Below, piece after piece: positions 40,478 to 48,366 of a stretch of 64,000 nt of DNA (position 1 is its first letter; each line of letters begins with the position of its first letter). The notes below the pieces were generated by a model. That model had not been told where the DNA came from, searched no databases, and saw only the letters and a program-made list of their open reading frames with translations. The stretch is from positions 62,001-126,000 of the forward strand of contig CAVRUD010000018.1 in assembly GCA_963724285.1 (NCBI GenBank), given 5' to 3'. The position numbers and the translations under genes are program-made. Source of the DNA: CAVRUD01 sp963724285 (GTDB lineage Bacteria > Chloroflexota > Chloroflexia > Thermomicrobiales > UBA6265).

Positions 40478-40822
40478 ATGAAACGGCTGGCGGTCAGGTT
40501 TTACCAGTCACCGAACGGCACCGAACCGGTGCGAGAGTGGTTGCTCTCGCTGAGTGCCGAAGATCGGAAGATCATCTGCGATGACCTGAGAGCCGCCGAG
40601 TACGGGTGGCCGGTGGGCTTGCCACTGTGCCGCCCGATCACCTCGCGGCGTGGCCTATGGGAGATCCGGTCGAGTTTGAACGGTGGACGAATCGCCCGGA
40701 TATTTTTCTGCATCCGCAGTGACGAGATGGTGATGTTGCACGCCATCATCAAGAAGACCCAGAAGACCCCGGACGCGGCGCTAGACCTGGCGGTACGACG
40801 GCAGAGGGAGATTGAGGCATGA
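40478..40822 (+). CDS. higB: HigB/RelE-type toxin (phage Gp49-like)
   Basis: A 114-residue RelE-superfamily mRNA interferase of the HigB/Gp49 kind. Visible blocks are VRFYQSPNGTEPVREWLLSL, CRPITSRRGLWEIRSSLNGG and RIARIFFCIRSDEMVMLHAI, then the Lys-rich helix IKKTQKTPDAALDLAVRRQ. Such toxins cut mRNA on the ribosome. The toxin gene comes first and overlaps the antitoxin start by four bases, the order typical of higBA. Confidence 0.88.
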   Translation: MKRLAVRFYQSPNGTEPVREWLLSLSAEDRKIICDDLRAAEYGWPVGLPLCRPITSRRGLWEIRSSLNGGRIARIFFCIRSDEMVMLHAIIKKTQKTPDAALDLAVRRQREIEA

Positions 40823-41145
40823 GCAATCATCCGCGTATCGGTTCCTCCCTGGAGGACTTCCTGCGGGCGGAAGGTCCCGGACGACTGGAAGAGTCGACCA
40901 TCCAGGCCAAGAAGCGCGTCATCGCCTGGCAGATCGAGCAGCGCCGTAAGGCCAAGAAGATCACCAAAGTCGAGATGGCCAAGCGGATGGGGACCAGCCG
41001 GGCGGAGTTGGACCGCGTGTTGAATCCGGGGTACACCGGCGTACAGGTTGACACCCTTGCCCGCGCGGCCGCGGCGGTCGGCGCCGATCTCCGGATCGAG
41101 TTGATAGTGACGCAAGACGTGAGTCGTGAGTGGGGAGAGGACTAG
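40819..41145 (+). CDS. higA: HigA-type antitoxin, XRE helix-turn-helix
   Basis: A 108-residue antitoxin. The helix-turn-helix reads WQIEQRRKAKKITKVEMAKR, MGTSRAELDRVLNPGYTGVQ and VDTLARAAAAVGADLRIEL, characteristic of HigA. The N-terminal 35 residues would wrap the toxin. The last ten residues (QDVSREWGED) are encoded by a GACGTGAGTCGTGAG sequence that resembles a spacer repeat at 41559, so the tail may be recently acquired. Its TAG stop shares the CTAG tetramer with the stop of the convergent gene. Confidence 0.9.
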   Translation: MSNHPRIGSSLEDFLRAEGPGRLEESTIQAKKRVIAWQIEQRRKAKKITKVEMAKRMGTSRAELDRVLNPGYTGVQVDTLARAAAAVGADLRIELIVTQDVSREWGED

Positions 41146-41516
41146 GAACGCGTCACCTGCGCGGCGATGGCCAGCCAGCGGCCGTCCCGCTTCTGCCAGG
41201 TGTCCGTGTACCGTGAGGCGCCGGCGCTGCCGTCCGCGTGCTTGAACGTCGTGCGGGCGTGGATGATCGCGAAATCTCCGAAGAGGCGCACGTTGACATC
41301 GTGCGCCTCCAGACCGGAGATGGAAACGGGGTGGCCGGTGTGCTCCAGGAACGCCTCCCGATCCAAGAGACTGCCGTCGGAGTTACTGCACAGGAAGTCC
41401 TCCGCCAGCATCTCCGCGAACCAGGCGACATCGGATTCCTGGACCGACCGTACGTAGCCCAGATTCAGCTCGGTCAGAACGTCAAGATCGGTCTCGACAG
41501 CGCTGGCGATCCCCAT
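41142..41516 (-). CDS. DUF4440/SnoaL-like NTF2-fold protein
   Basis: A 124-residue protein with the DUF4440 pattern: LNLGYVRSVQESDVAWFAEM, LAEDFLCSNSDGSLLDREAF, LFGDFAIIHARTTFKHADGS and YTDTWQKRDGRWLAIAAQVT. Members form cone-shaped ligand-binding pockets; few have known reactions. ATG 41516 has AGGAGG six bases upstream. It is convergent with higA and the two genes overlap at their stop codons. Confidence 0.88.
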   Translation of the reverse strand: MGIASAVETDLDVLTELNLGYVRSVQESDVAWFAEMLAEDFLCSNSDGSLLDREAFLEHTGHPVSISGLEAHDVNVRLFGDFAIIHARTTFKHADGSAGASRYTDTWQKRDGRWLAIAAQVTRS

Positions 41517-41611
41517 GCTCTTCCTCCTAACCAAGCCGAACCTGAGCCAATAATCAAGACGTGAGACGTGAGTCGTCCGGAGCCACGGCGCCCCGGTGCA
41601 GCCCCGCCCTC

Positions 41612-41767
41612 TCCCAGTCATCCCGAGCTTGCCGAGGGATCTCGATGGAGACGGAGCCCCGAGGTTGCCGCCGTCTCCGAGAGCACGATGCCGTTTTCTC
41701 GTAGGTCGGGGCTTCGTCGTTGCCTCGTGCCCTTCCAGATCCCTCGACAAGCTCGGGATGACTGGGA
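41612..41767. repeat. MITE-like element with 30-base terminal inverted repeats
   Basis: The left end TCCCAGTCATCCCGAGCTTG and right end CAAGCTCGGGATGACTGGGA are perfect reverse complements, and the match extends to about 30 bases with one mismatch. The 156-base element has no coding capacity. It fills most of the spacer 41517-41829. Confidence 0.85.
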
Positions 41768-41829
41768 AGGACGGAGCGGCATCGATCCTTAGCGGAAGAC
41801 GAACGCCCCCGCCTTCCCGACTCACGTCT

Positions 41830-43683
41830 CTACTCCACCGTGTTCCAGTTCAGCACGTTCCAGTAGTCCAGTTCCATGGAACTGAGCGCCACGTTCTCGT
41901 TGCGCAGCCGGTTGTGGATGGCGTACTTGTCGGCCGCCCGGTTGACCTCGGGGATGACGGCGACGTCATTCACCAGGAGGTCGTTCATCTGGATGATGAT
42001 CTGGGCGGCCTGCTCGGCGTCGGCCGTCGCCCGCAACTGGTCGTAGAGGGCGTCGTACTCGGCGTTGAAGTAGCGCTGCCGGTTCTGCGAGTTCCAGCCG
42101 TTCGCGGCCTGGGAGATGTTGACACCGTCCGGCCCGGCATACCACGCGGTCAAGAAGTCGGTCGGCACAGGCGAGCCGGGACCGTTCGTGTACATGTTGA
42201 AATCCACGTACATGTGGCCGATGTTCTGCTCGTTGCCCGGCGACCCGTCGAAGAAGATACCGGAATCGATCTGCTGCAGCGCGATCTCGAACCCGATCTC
42301 CTCCAGCGCCTGCTTCACCACCGCCTGCGTCTTCTGGCGGACCGGATTGATCGAGGTGGAGTAGGTCAGCTTCAGTTCGAGGTCACCCTTCTTGCGGATG
42401 TCGCCATCCATCATCCAGCCGGCGGCCTCCAGCGTCTCCTTCGCCTTATCGAGGTTGTACTCGAACGAGGTGTTGGGAGAGATGAACGCCGGGATGCCAT
42501 TGACCACGTTGGCCGTCGGCGGCTCGCCGTCGCCGTAGAACTGGGTCGAGATCGTCTCGCGGTCGACCGCCAAAGACATCGCCTGGCGGACCGCCAGGTC
42601 GCTCAAGATCGGGTGCGGCGTGTCCTTGTGGGAGCGCTGGCCGTCGACCTCGGTGTAGGGATCGGAGAAGTTGATGTTGATCCGCTCGAGTTGGGAGCCC
42701 GGAACCGCCTGGATCGTCCCCTGCCCACCGGAGTTCTTGAGCTCTTCCAGAACAGCCGGCTCCACCTGGAGGTTCCAGGCAAAATCCCAGTCGCCCGTCT
42801 GCAGAACCGCCCGGGCAGCCGAGGCGGCTTCGCCGCCGCCCTTGAGATTGATGGACTGGAAGAAGGGCTTGTTTGGGTCTCGGAAATTGGGATTCGCCTC
42901 GTAGATCACCTGATCGTTCGGCGCAAACGAGGTGACGACGTACGGCCCGGTCCCGATCGGGGCCTGGTTGAAGGCCGCCGCCGCCGCCGCGCCGCCTTCC
43001 AGCGCATGCTTCGGCAGGATGTATCCGATGGACGTGCCGGTGAACGGGGCATACCAGTTGAGATTGCCGGTCGCGTACGCCACCTCGAAGGTGAGCTCGT
43101 CGACGGCGGTGATGCTCTGGATCGGGCGCCAGAACTCGATGTTGACGGAGACGTTCTCCGGCGCCGTCACCCATTGGTGGGTAAAGACCACGTCGGCCGT
43201 GGTGAACGGGGTGCCATCGCTCCACAAGACGCCGGACGTCAGGGTCGCCGTAAAGCCGGTCAGATCGTCCTTGAGCAGGCCGTTCTCGAACGACGGAACT
43301 TGCTCGACCAGCCGAGGGATCACCGTCCCGTCGGGCAGGTAGTTCATCAGCGGCTCAACGACCAGGCAGCCCGCCAGGGCGTCCTTCGTGCCGGTCGCGA
43401 CATGGGGATTGAGCAGGGTAGGAGCCTGCCACTGGATGAGTTTCAGCTCGCCGCCCTGACCGCGGGTTCGCCCCTCCATACCGGCATCTGGGGCAACGGC
43501 GGCGGCCGCCTGCAGGACGTTGGCGGCAGTTCCGCTTGGCCGGACCGAACCAGCAACAAACGCCGCCAGCGGCAGGCTCATGCCCAGCGCACCTGCCCGC
43601 TCCAGGAACTGCCGGCGGGTGACACCGCCGGCTTTAAACTCCTCGAACAACCGGCTGAACTTGCGCTCGTTCTGCTCTGCCAT
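41830..43683 (-). CDS. Peptide ABC transporter substrate-binding protein (SBP family 5)
   Basis: A full-length 617-residue lipoprotein-like or Tat-exported binding protein. The signal region is GGVTRRQFLERAGALGMSLP followed by LAAFVAGSV. SBP_bac_5 blocks include LVEQVPSFENGLLKDDLTGF, LTSGVLWSDGTPFTTADVVF, APIGTGPYVVTSFAPND and DLAVRQAMSLAVDRETISTQ. ATG 43683 is chosen because GGGAGG lies about ten bases upstream and the Tat motif follows. No permease or ATPase genes are adjacent, so it is an orphan component. The frame is clean over 1.85 kb, in contrast to the related gene at 26488. Confidence 0.93.
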   Translation of the reverse strand: MAEQNERKFSRLFEEFKAGGVTRRQFLERAGALGMSLPLAAFVAGSVRPSGTAANVLQAAAAVAPDAGMEGRTRGQGGELKLIQWQAPTLLNPHVATGTKDALAGCLVVEPLMNYLPDGTVIPRLVEQVPSFENGLLKDDLTGFTATLTSGVLWSDGTPFTTADVVFTHQWVTAPENVSVNIEFWRPIQSITAVDELTFEVAYATGNLNWYAPFTGTSIGYILPKHALEGGAAAAAAFNQAPIGTGPYVVTSFAPNDQVIYEANPNFRDPNKPFFQSINLKGGGEAASAARAVLQTGDWDFAWNLQVEPAVLEELKNSGGQGTIQAVPGSQLERININFSDPYTEVDGQRSHKDTPHPILSDLAVRQAMSLAVDRETISTQFYGDGEPPTANVVNGIPAFISPNTSFEYNLDKAKETLEAAGWMMDGDIRKKGDLELKLTYSTSINPVRQKTQAVVKQALEEIGFEIALQQIDSGIFFDGSPGNEQNIGHMYVDFNMYTNGPGSPVPTDFLTAWYAGPDGVNISQAANGWNSQNRQRYFNAEYDALYDQLRATADAEQAAQIIIQMNDLLVNDVAVIPEVNRAADKYAIHNRLRNENVALSSMELDYWNVLNWNTVE

Positions 43684-43817
43684 GACCACCAGACCTCCCG
43701 ATGAACCCATCGCCGGACCCACCGCCCGGCACGCAGCAGCCAGCACCGGCCCCGATGGCCGGCCTCTCAAGCATTCGACGGCTGGATCAGATCGACTGTC
43801 GCGCCTCAACGGTGCCG

Positions 43818-44603
43818 CTACCGCAGCGGCCAGGCAACCTCCATCGCCGGGATCTGCCCGGTGTCGAAGTCATGGAGATAGATCTTGCGGGGCGGGCCAG
43901 CAAGTTCATGACCTTGCTGCCTCGCCCAATCCGCTACCGCGTCGAACGCGGTGAACACAAGTGGGAGGAAGGAACGCTGTCCCTGGATGCGCGTGTACGC
44001 CACCAGACCGGCGGGCAACTCGGCATCGCTCTCCGTGGCGGAGATATCACTGGCGGCGACGGGCACACAGGCCTCGATTTCGCCGTGGGACTCGTGGTGG
44101 ATGGCGCCGTGATAGAGCGCGAAGGGGGGGCCGGCCGGGATTGCTCGCTGTTTCAACGCCGCGAAGGTTGAGGTGATGAACGTCTCGACGTCGGCGACCG
44201 CAACCGTGGCGCTGCGGCTGACGTAGTGCTGAGCGGGTACCCGCTTAATCTGGACATCGTGCTGCGTCGCCGTGTCTCCGTAATCGACGATACAGCGGAG
44301 ATACTTCAGGACCTGAGTGCGCTCGGCCTGCCGCCGTTCCAGGGCGGCCTCGTGCGCGTCCAATCCCGCCACATTCGGATCGTCCAAAAACAACTGGATC
44401 TCGGCCAAGGGCATATCGGCTGCCCGCAGCAGGCGGATCATCCGCGCTCGTTCAACCTGATCGAGGCGGTAGTAGCGATACCCCGTGTCCGGATCGGTCC
44501 GCGCCGGACAGAGCAATCCGCTCTCCGCGTAGAGGCGCAACGCCTTCGGAGAGAGCCCTGTCCAGGTAGCAAACTGACCAATGGGAACGAGGGGGCGCTC
44601 CAT
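43818..44603 (-). CDS. MerR-family regulator with GyrI-like effector domain, paralogue
   Basis: A 261-residue paralogue of the regulator at 38609-39403. The winged helix reads VPIGQFATWTGLSPKALRLY, AESGLLCPARTDPDTGYRYY and QVERARMIRLLRAADMPLAE. The effector domain from about residue 110 ends with KIYLHDFDTGQIPAMEVAWP. ATG 44603 is fixed by homology and the promoter upstream. It lies downstream of the orphan binding protein start in opposite sense order (both minus), so co-regulation is possible but not shown. Confidence 0.92.
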   Translation of the reverse strand: MERPLVPIGQFATWTGLSPKALRLYAESGLLCPARTDPDTGYRYYRLDQVERARMIRLLRAADMPLAEIQLFLDDPNVAGLDAHEAALERRQAERTQVLKYLRCIVDYGDTATQHDVQIKRVPAQHYVSRSATVAVADVETFITSTFAALKQRAIPAGPPFALYHGAIHHESHGEIEACVPVAASDISATESDAELPAGLVAYTRIQGQRSFLPLVFTAFDAVADWARQQGHELAGPPRKIYLHDFDTGQIPAMEVAWPLR

Positions 44604-44610
44604 ACACCAT

Positions 44611-44641
44611 ACCCTAAGGTCTTCCCCAAGGGGAATGTCAA
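44611..44641 (-). promoter_or_regulatory. MerR-type promoter with 19-base spacer and perfect dyad
   Basis: On the minus strand TTGACA (44636-44641) and TAGGGT (44611-44616) are 19 bases apart. The spacer carries TTCCCC-TT-GGGGAA with perfect arms. The -10 box ends seven bases before the ATG, exactly as in the paralogue, implying a leaderless, autoregulated transcript. Confidence 0.8.
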
Positions 44642-44646
44642 GACCT

Positions 44647-44946
44647 TTATGCGGAAGAACCCGACTTAAACAGATTGGCGGTCTCCGCTGCCATGGCGTA
44701 TCCCTGCTGCGCTTCCGTCCACGGCCGCGCGTACCCGGCCGCCGCCAGCGCCTGTCCCATGGCGTAAGTCGCCCGAGCGACATCCCGGTGGTCCGCCAGG
44801 CCAAGTCGATCGGCGATGGCCGCCGTATCGAACCGCTCGTCCGGGTGAGCGATCAGGAGATCAAGGAACGCCTTCGCGGTCGGATTCCCGATCCCGCGAT
44901 AGAACGCGTCCGCGGCGGCACGATCGTCTGGTCCGAGATGTCGCAT
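44647..44946 (-). CDS. Small winged-helix-like protein, unknown
   Basis: A 99-residue protein: MRHLGPDDRAAADAFYRGIG, PTAKAFLDLLIAHPDERFDT and AAIADRLGLADHRDVARATY. The alternation of helices and the segment around FDTAAIADRLGL suggest a winged helix-turn-helix of the DUF6416-like kind, but I am not certain of the family. It lies between the GntR gene and the MerR promoter on the same strand. It could be a small regulator. Confidence 0.6.
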   Translation of the reverse strand: MRHLGPDDRAAADAFYRGIGNPTAKAFLDLLIAHPDERFDTAAIADRLGLADHRDVARATYAMGQALAAAGYARPWTEAQQGYAMAAETANLFKSGSSA

Positions 44947-44988
44947 GTCGGATCTTCCCCTCGTGGGAGCGGCGGGTGTCGGAGCCGC

Positions 44989-45771
44989 TCAGGAGTTGAC
45001 GCCGGCCAACTCGCCGCCGATCGCCGCGAGCCCGGCTTGCACCAACTCATGGTAGCTGCGGCTGAGGTGTTCGGACATTAGGCGTTCGGCCAACTCCGGG
45101 TCGCGCGCCGCCACGGCTTCGAGCAACGCGCCGTGTTCGCGCACCGCCGCCTCGCGGGCGCCGTCGAGGCTGGTTCCCACCAGCATGCCCTTGAACAGGA
45201 CGGGCCGGAGGCTGCGGAGGAACGCCGCGAGGACGCGGTTGCCGGCGGCGCCCGCCAACCCCTCGTGGAAGGCGACGTCGGCGTCGACGAACCCCATCGG
45301 TCCGTGTGCCCGCCGCATCTCATCGATCGACCGGGCCATGGTATCGAGGTCGGCCTCGGATGCGAGTCCGGCCGCCGTGCGGGCGTTGTGGACTTCGAGC
45401 AACTGACGGGCGCCCATCAGCTCGGGGACCGAAATCGCGTTCTGGCGCAGCATCTGCCCGAGAACATCGGCCAGCGCGGCGCTGCTGCCGTCGTGGACGT
45501 AGACGCCGCTCCCGGGCCGGGACTGCACAAGACCGCGCTGCTCCAGCATCGCGAGCGCGTCGCGGATGACGGTGCGGCTGACCCCGAACCCGGCCGCCAG
45601 CTCGTTCCCCGACGGCAGGCGGTCGCCGGGCTGCTTCTGCTGATCGACGATGAGCCGCTCGATCTGCCAGGCGACGCGTTCGCTGAGAAGGCCGCGTCTC
45701 CCCTGGTCGCCGCCCGGCAGCGTCTCCCATCCGTTTCCGATCACCGGTTCGGGTCTCGCTGTCTCACCCAT
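44989..45771 (-). CDS. GntR-family regulator, FadR subfamily
   Basis: A 260-residue repressor. The DNA-binding domain reads LLSERVAWQIERLIVDQQKQ, PGDRLPSGNELAAGFGVSRT and VIRDALAMLEQRGLVQSRPG. The C-terminal FCD domain includes the metal-binding-type pattern DADVAFHEGLAGAAGNRVLA and SEHLSRSYHELVQAGL. Ligands of such regulators are often sugar acids or other carboxylates. It is divergent from the sugar importer operon, and a palindromic operator lies between them. Start ATG 45771 is probable; the N-terminal 30 residues are variable. Confidence 0.92.
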   Translation of the reverse strand: MGETARPEPVIGNGWETLPGGDQGRRGLLSERVAWQIERLIVDQQKQPGDRLPSGNELAAGFGVSRTVIRDALAMLEQRGLVQSRPGSGVYVHDGSSAALADVLGQMLRQNAISVPELMGARQLLEVHNARTAAGLASEADLDTMARSIDEMRRAHGPMGFVDADVAFHEGLAGAAGNRVLAAFLRSLRPVLFKGMLVGTSLDGAREAAVREHGALLEAVAARDPELAERLMSEHLSRSYHELVQAGLAAIGGELAGVNS

Positions 45772-45882
45772 CGCCGGATCGTCCCCCCGGGTTGGCCCCA
45801 TACCGACGCGGCCCGCGCCGACCGGGAAGTGTAGCCGCGGCCGGCCCGCGCTTCGGGCTTGTCGACCCGATCGCGTTGCGTA

Positions 45883-45930
45883 TTGACGCGGTTCGACTTC
45901 CAGACTACCATATCGATCATACCGGTATGA
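45883..45930 (+). promoter_or_regulatory. Promoter and GntR operator of the galactoside operon
   Basis: TTGACG (45883-45888) and TACCAT (45906-45911) are 17 bases apart. Six bases after the -10 box comes the perfect palindrome TCATACCGGTATGA (45917-45930), covering the expected start of transcription. Palindromes of this ATACCGGTAT type are bound by FadR/GntR regulators, and the divergent gntR gene makes the link likely. Confidence 0.75.
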
Positions 45931-45959
45931 CAGCTGACATGTGAAGAGAGGGAGAAGCG

Positions 45960-47300
45960 ATGGACGCACTGCGGCGATCTCGCGGACAGACTCGACGCCA
46001 GGTCATGGCATCCGGCGCTTCCCTGGCCGGTGCGGCCCTCCTCGGCGGTGCCCACGCGGGCCGCTTGAGCGCGGCCGCGCGCCAGGACGCACCGGCGGTC
46101 GAAGGCGAAATCCGTTTCCCCATCTGGTTCGGCCAGGCCGACATCGCCGCCTGGGAGAGCGTGATCGAGCAGTTCAAGGCCGTCTCGCCCGACGTCGAGG
46201 TCAAGTTCGAGCCGCTCCAGTTCGATCAGTACTGGCAGAAGCTCAACACCCAACTCGCCGCCAACGATGCGCCGGGCGCCTGCGGCATGCACGTCGGGTT
46301 GGTCTACGGGTACGCCGAAAAGGGGCAACTCACCGAGCTCGGCGCCCTGGCGGCGCGGGATGGGTTCCCGCTGGAGCAGTTCTTCCCGAACCTGGTCGAA
46401 GAGGGCCGCTGGCCGAAGGAAGACCCGAGCGCCGGCATCTACATGTTGCCGTGGCGCTTCGTCGGCTCGGCCTTCTACGTCAACAAGACCCTCCTCGACG
46501 CCAAAGGCATCCCCATGCCAACGGCGGGTTGGACCTGGGACGATTGGCTCGGCATCGCCCAGGAGGTGACCGACGAGGGCGCGGGCGTCTACGGCTCCGG
46601 CCTTCCCGGCGGCCAGCTCCACCAGGCCCAGTTCATGCAGGCCGGCGCGACCGGCCCGCTCGATGAAACGTTGACCAAGAGCAACTTCCTCGATCCCGGC
46701 ATCCAGGAAGCAGTCCAGTTCATCGCCGATCTAGCGCTGACCCATAAGGTCGCCCCGAAGCCGGAAGACGTCCCCCAGGCGGCCGGCGGCGTCGCCCAGG
46801 ATCTCTTCCTGTCCGGCAAGATCGCGCTCCATCCCTCCGCAACCTGGAACATCCCCGCCTATCGGGATGTCGAGTTCGAGTGGGACGTGGTTCCTCAACC
46901 GCAGCACCACGCGCGGGGCGCGTACGCGGCGCCGGACGGGATCGCGATCCCGGCGGACAGCCCGAACGTCGAAGCCGCCTGGGCCTGGTTGAAGTACGCC
47001 ACGCTCGAGCCCGCCGCCCAGGAAGTTCTGGGGGCGACGGGCCTGCCGGTCACCCAGGAGTACGCCCTGTCCGAAACCTACATCTCGGGCGAAGCGGCGA
47101 AGAAGCCCGCCAGCTACGGCATGCTGATCCAGGAGCTCCTGGAGGTTGGCACCGGCTACGGGTTCAACGATTCCTGGTTCGAGTGGACCCGTGAGGCAGG
47201 CGAGATCTTCACGCAGATCTACAACGGCAAGACGAGCGTCGCCGACGGTCTGGCCGAGGTCGACTCCACCGTGAACGAGATCCTCAGCCGCGACGAGTAG
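45960..47300 (+). CDS. Sugar ABC transporter substrate-binding protein (SBP family 1)
   Basis: A 446-residue binding protein. The Tat-type signal is QTRRQVMASGASLAGAALLG. The mature protein has family-1 blocks: IRFPIWFGQADIAAWESVIE, QFKAVSPDVEVKFEPLQFDQ and YMLPWRFVGSAFYVNKTLLD. The C-terminal part holds the usual GIAIPADSPNVEAAWAWLKY. It captures an oligosaccharide outside the cell; the neighbouring alpha-galactosidase suggests alpha-galactosides. ATG 45960 follows GGGAG. It is the first gene of the GntR-controlled operon. Confidence 0.93.
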   Translation: MDALRRSRGQTRRQVMASGASLAGAALLGGAHAGRLSAAARQDAPAVEGEIRFPIWFGQADIAAWESVIEQFKAVSPDVEVKFEPLQFDQYWQKLNTQLAANDAPGACGMHVGLVYGYAEKGQLTELGALAARDGFPLEQFFPNLVEEGRWPKEDPSAGIYMLPWRFVGSAFYVNKTLLDAKGIPMPTAGWTWDDWLGIAQEVTDEGAGVYGSGLPGGQLHQAQFMQAGATGPLDETLTKSNFLDPGIQEAVQFIADLALTHKVAPKPEDVPQAAGGVAQDLFLSGKIALHPSATWNIPAYRDVEFEWDVVPQPQHHARGAYAAPDGIAIPADSPNVEAAWAWLKYATLEPAAQEVLGATGLPVTQEYALSETYISGEAAKKPASYGMLIQELLEVGTGYGFNDSWFEWTREAGEIFTQIYNGKTSVADGLAEVDSTVNEILSRDE

Positions 47301-47321
47301 CGTCGCCCGGTTTGCTCGCGA

Positions 47322-47366
47322 CGGAGGGCCGGGCCCCGGGCACCGACTGGGGCCCGGCCCTCCGTC
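47322..47366 (+). terminator. Strong hairpin after the binding-protein gene (attenuator)
   Basis: ACGGAGGGCCGGGCCCC and GGGGCCCGGCCCTCCGT form a perfect 17-base stem with an 11-base loop and no following T run. Placed between binding protein and first permease, it probably reduces permease transcription or protects the upstream mRNA so that more binding protein is made. Confidence 0.75.
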
Positions 47367-47391
47367 TGTTCGTCATCCGAAGGGGCATGCC

Positions 47392-48346
47392 GTGGCCCAC
47401 GCTGATCTTGCCGGCCGAGATGACAGCGCGAGGGCCGGCCGAACGGGACCGGTGGCTCGCGCCATCAAGCGATGGTGGCACAGCGACGCCCCCTGGGCGC
47501 ACGTCCTGCTGTTCCCGACCTACATCGGCCTGTTCGGGCTCGTCCTCGGGCCGGTCATCGCCGGCTTCGTGATCAGTTTCTTCAAATGGGACATCGTCAC
47601 GCCGGCGGAATACGTCGGCCTGCGCAACTACGACGAACTGATGCACGACGAGCTCTTCTGGAAGACGCTCCGCAACACCGCCGCCTACGTCGCCGGCACG
47701 ATCCCGCTTGGTGTTGCCCTGGCGCTGGGCCTCGCGATCGCGCTCAATCAGCCGATCCGCGGCCGCCTGACGTTTCGGACGGTCTATTTTCTGCCGATCG
47801 TCTCGTCGACGGTCTCGATCGCCGTCCTGTGGGGCTGGATCTACAACACGCAGGTCGGCATCCTCAACTACCTGCTCTCCCTGGTCGGCATCGACCGGGT
47901 CCCGTGGATCACGAGCGAAGAGTGGGCAATGCCGGCCGTGGTCATCATGAGCGTCTGGCAGAGTCTCGGTTACAACATGATCCTCTTCCTGGCGGGCCTC
48001 CAAGCGATCCCCCAGGACTACTACGAGGCCGCCAGCCTGGACGGCGCATCGGCCTGGAAGCGCTTCTGGAATATCACGCTGCCGCTCCTCTCTCCGACCA
48101 CCTTCCTGGTGGTCATCCTCTCCGTGATCTCGTCGTTTCAGGTCTTCGAGCAGACCTACATCCTGACGGGCGGCGGGCCAGCTTGAGTCTACCCTCACCA
48201 TGGTGCTCATGATCTTCCTGCGTGGCTTCCAGGACTTCCGGATGGGGTACGCCTCCGCCATCGCCTACGTGCTCTTCGCCATCGTTCTTATCGTGACCCT
48301 CATCCAGTGGCGCCTCCAGCGCCGCTGGGTCCACTACGACCTGTAG
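47392..48346 (+). CDS. Sugar ABC transporter permease (UgpA/MalF type), one frameshift
   Basis: About 317 residues with six helices, including LLFPTYIGLFGLVLGPVIAG, TAAYVAGTIPLGVALALGLA and FRTVYFLPIVSSTVSIAVLW. The EAA loop is YYEAASLDGASAWKRFWNIT, diagnostic of this permease class. After LTGGGPA an extra T gives a stop at 48184-48186; removing it continues ESTLTMVLMIFLRGFQDFRM and GYASAIAYVLFAIVLIV to the true stop at 48346. It partners the next permease. One indel suggests a sequence error. Confidence 0.9.
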
Positions 48347-48366
48347 ACGAGCGAGGAGAGAGCACG

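Noticed and set aside
41596..43704. 702-codon plus-strand open frame opposite the peptide-binding protein
   Set aside because: It is the antisense shadow of a clean SBP family 5 gene and has no recognisable domain or ribosome site.
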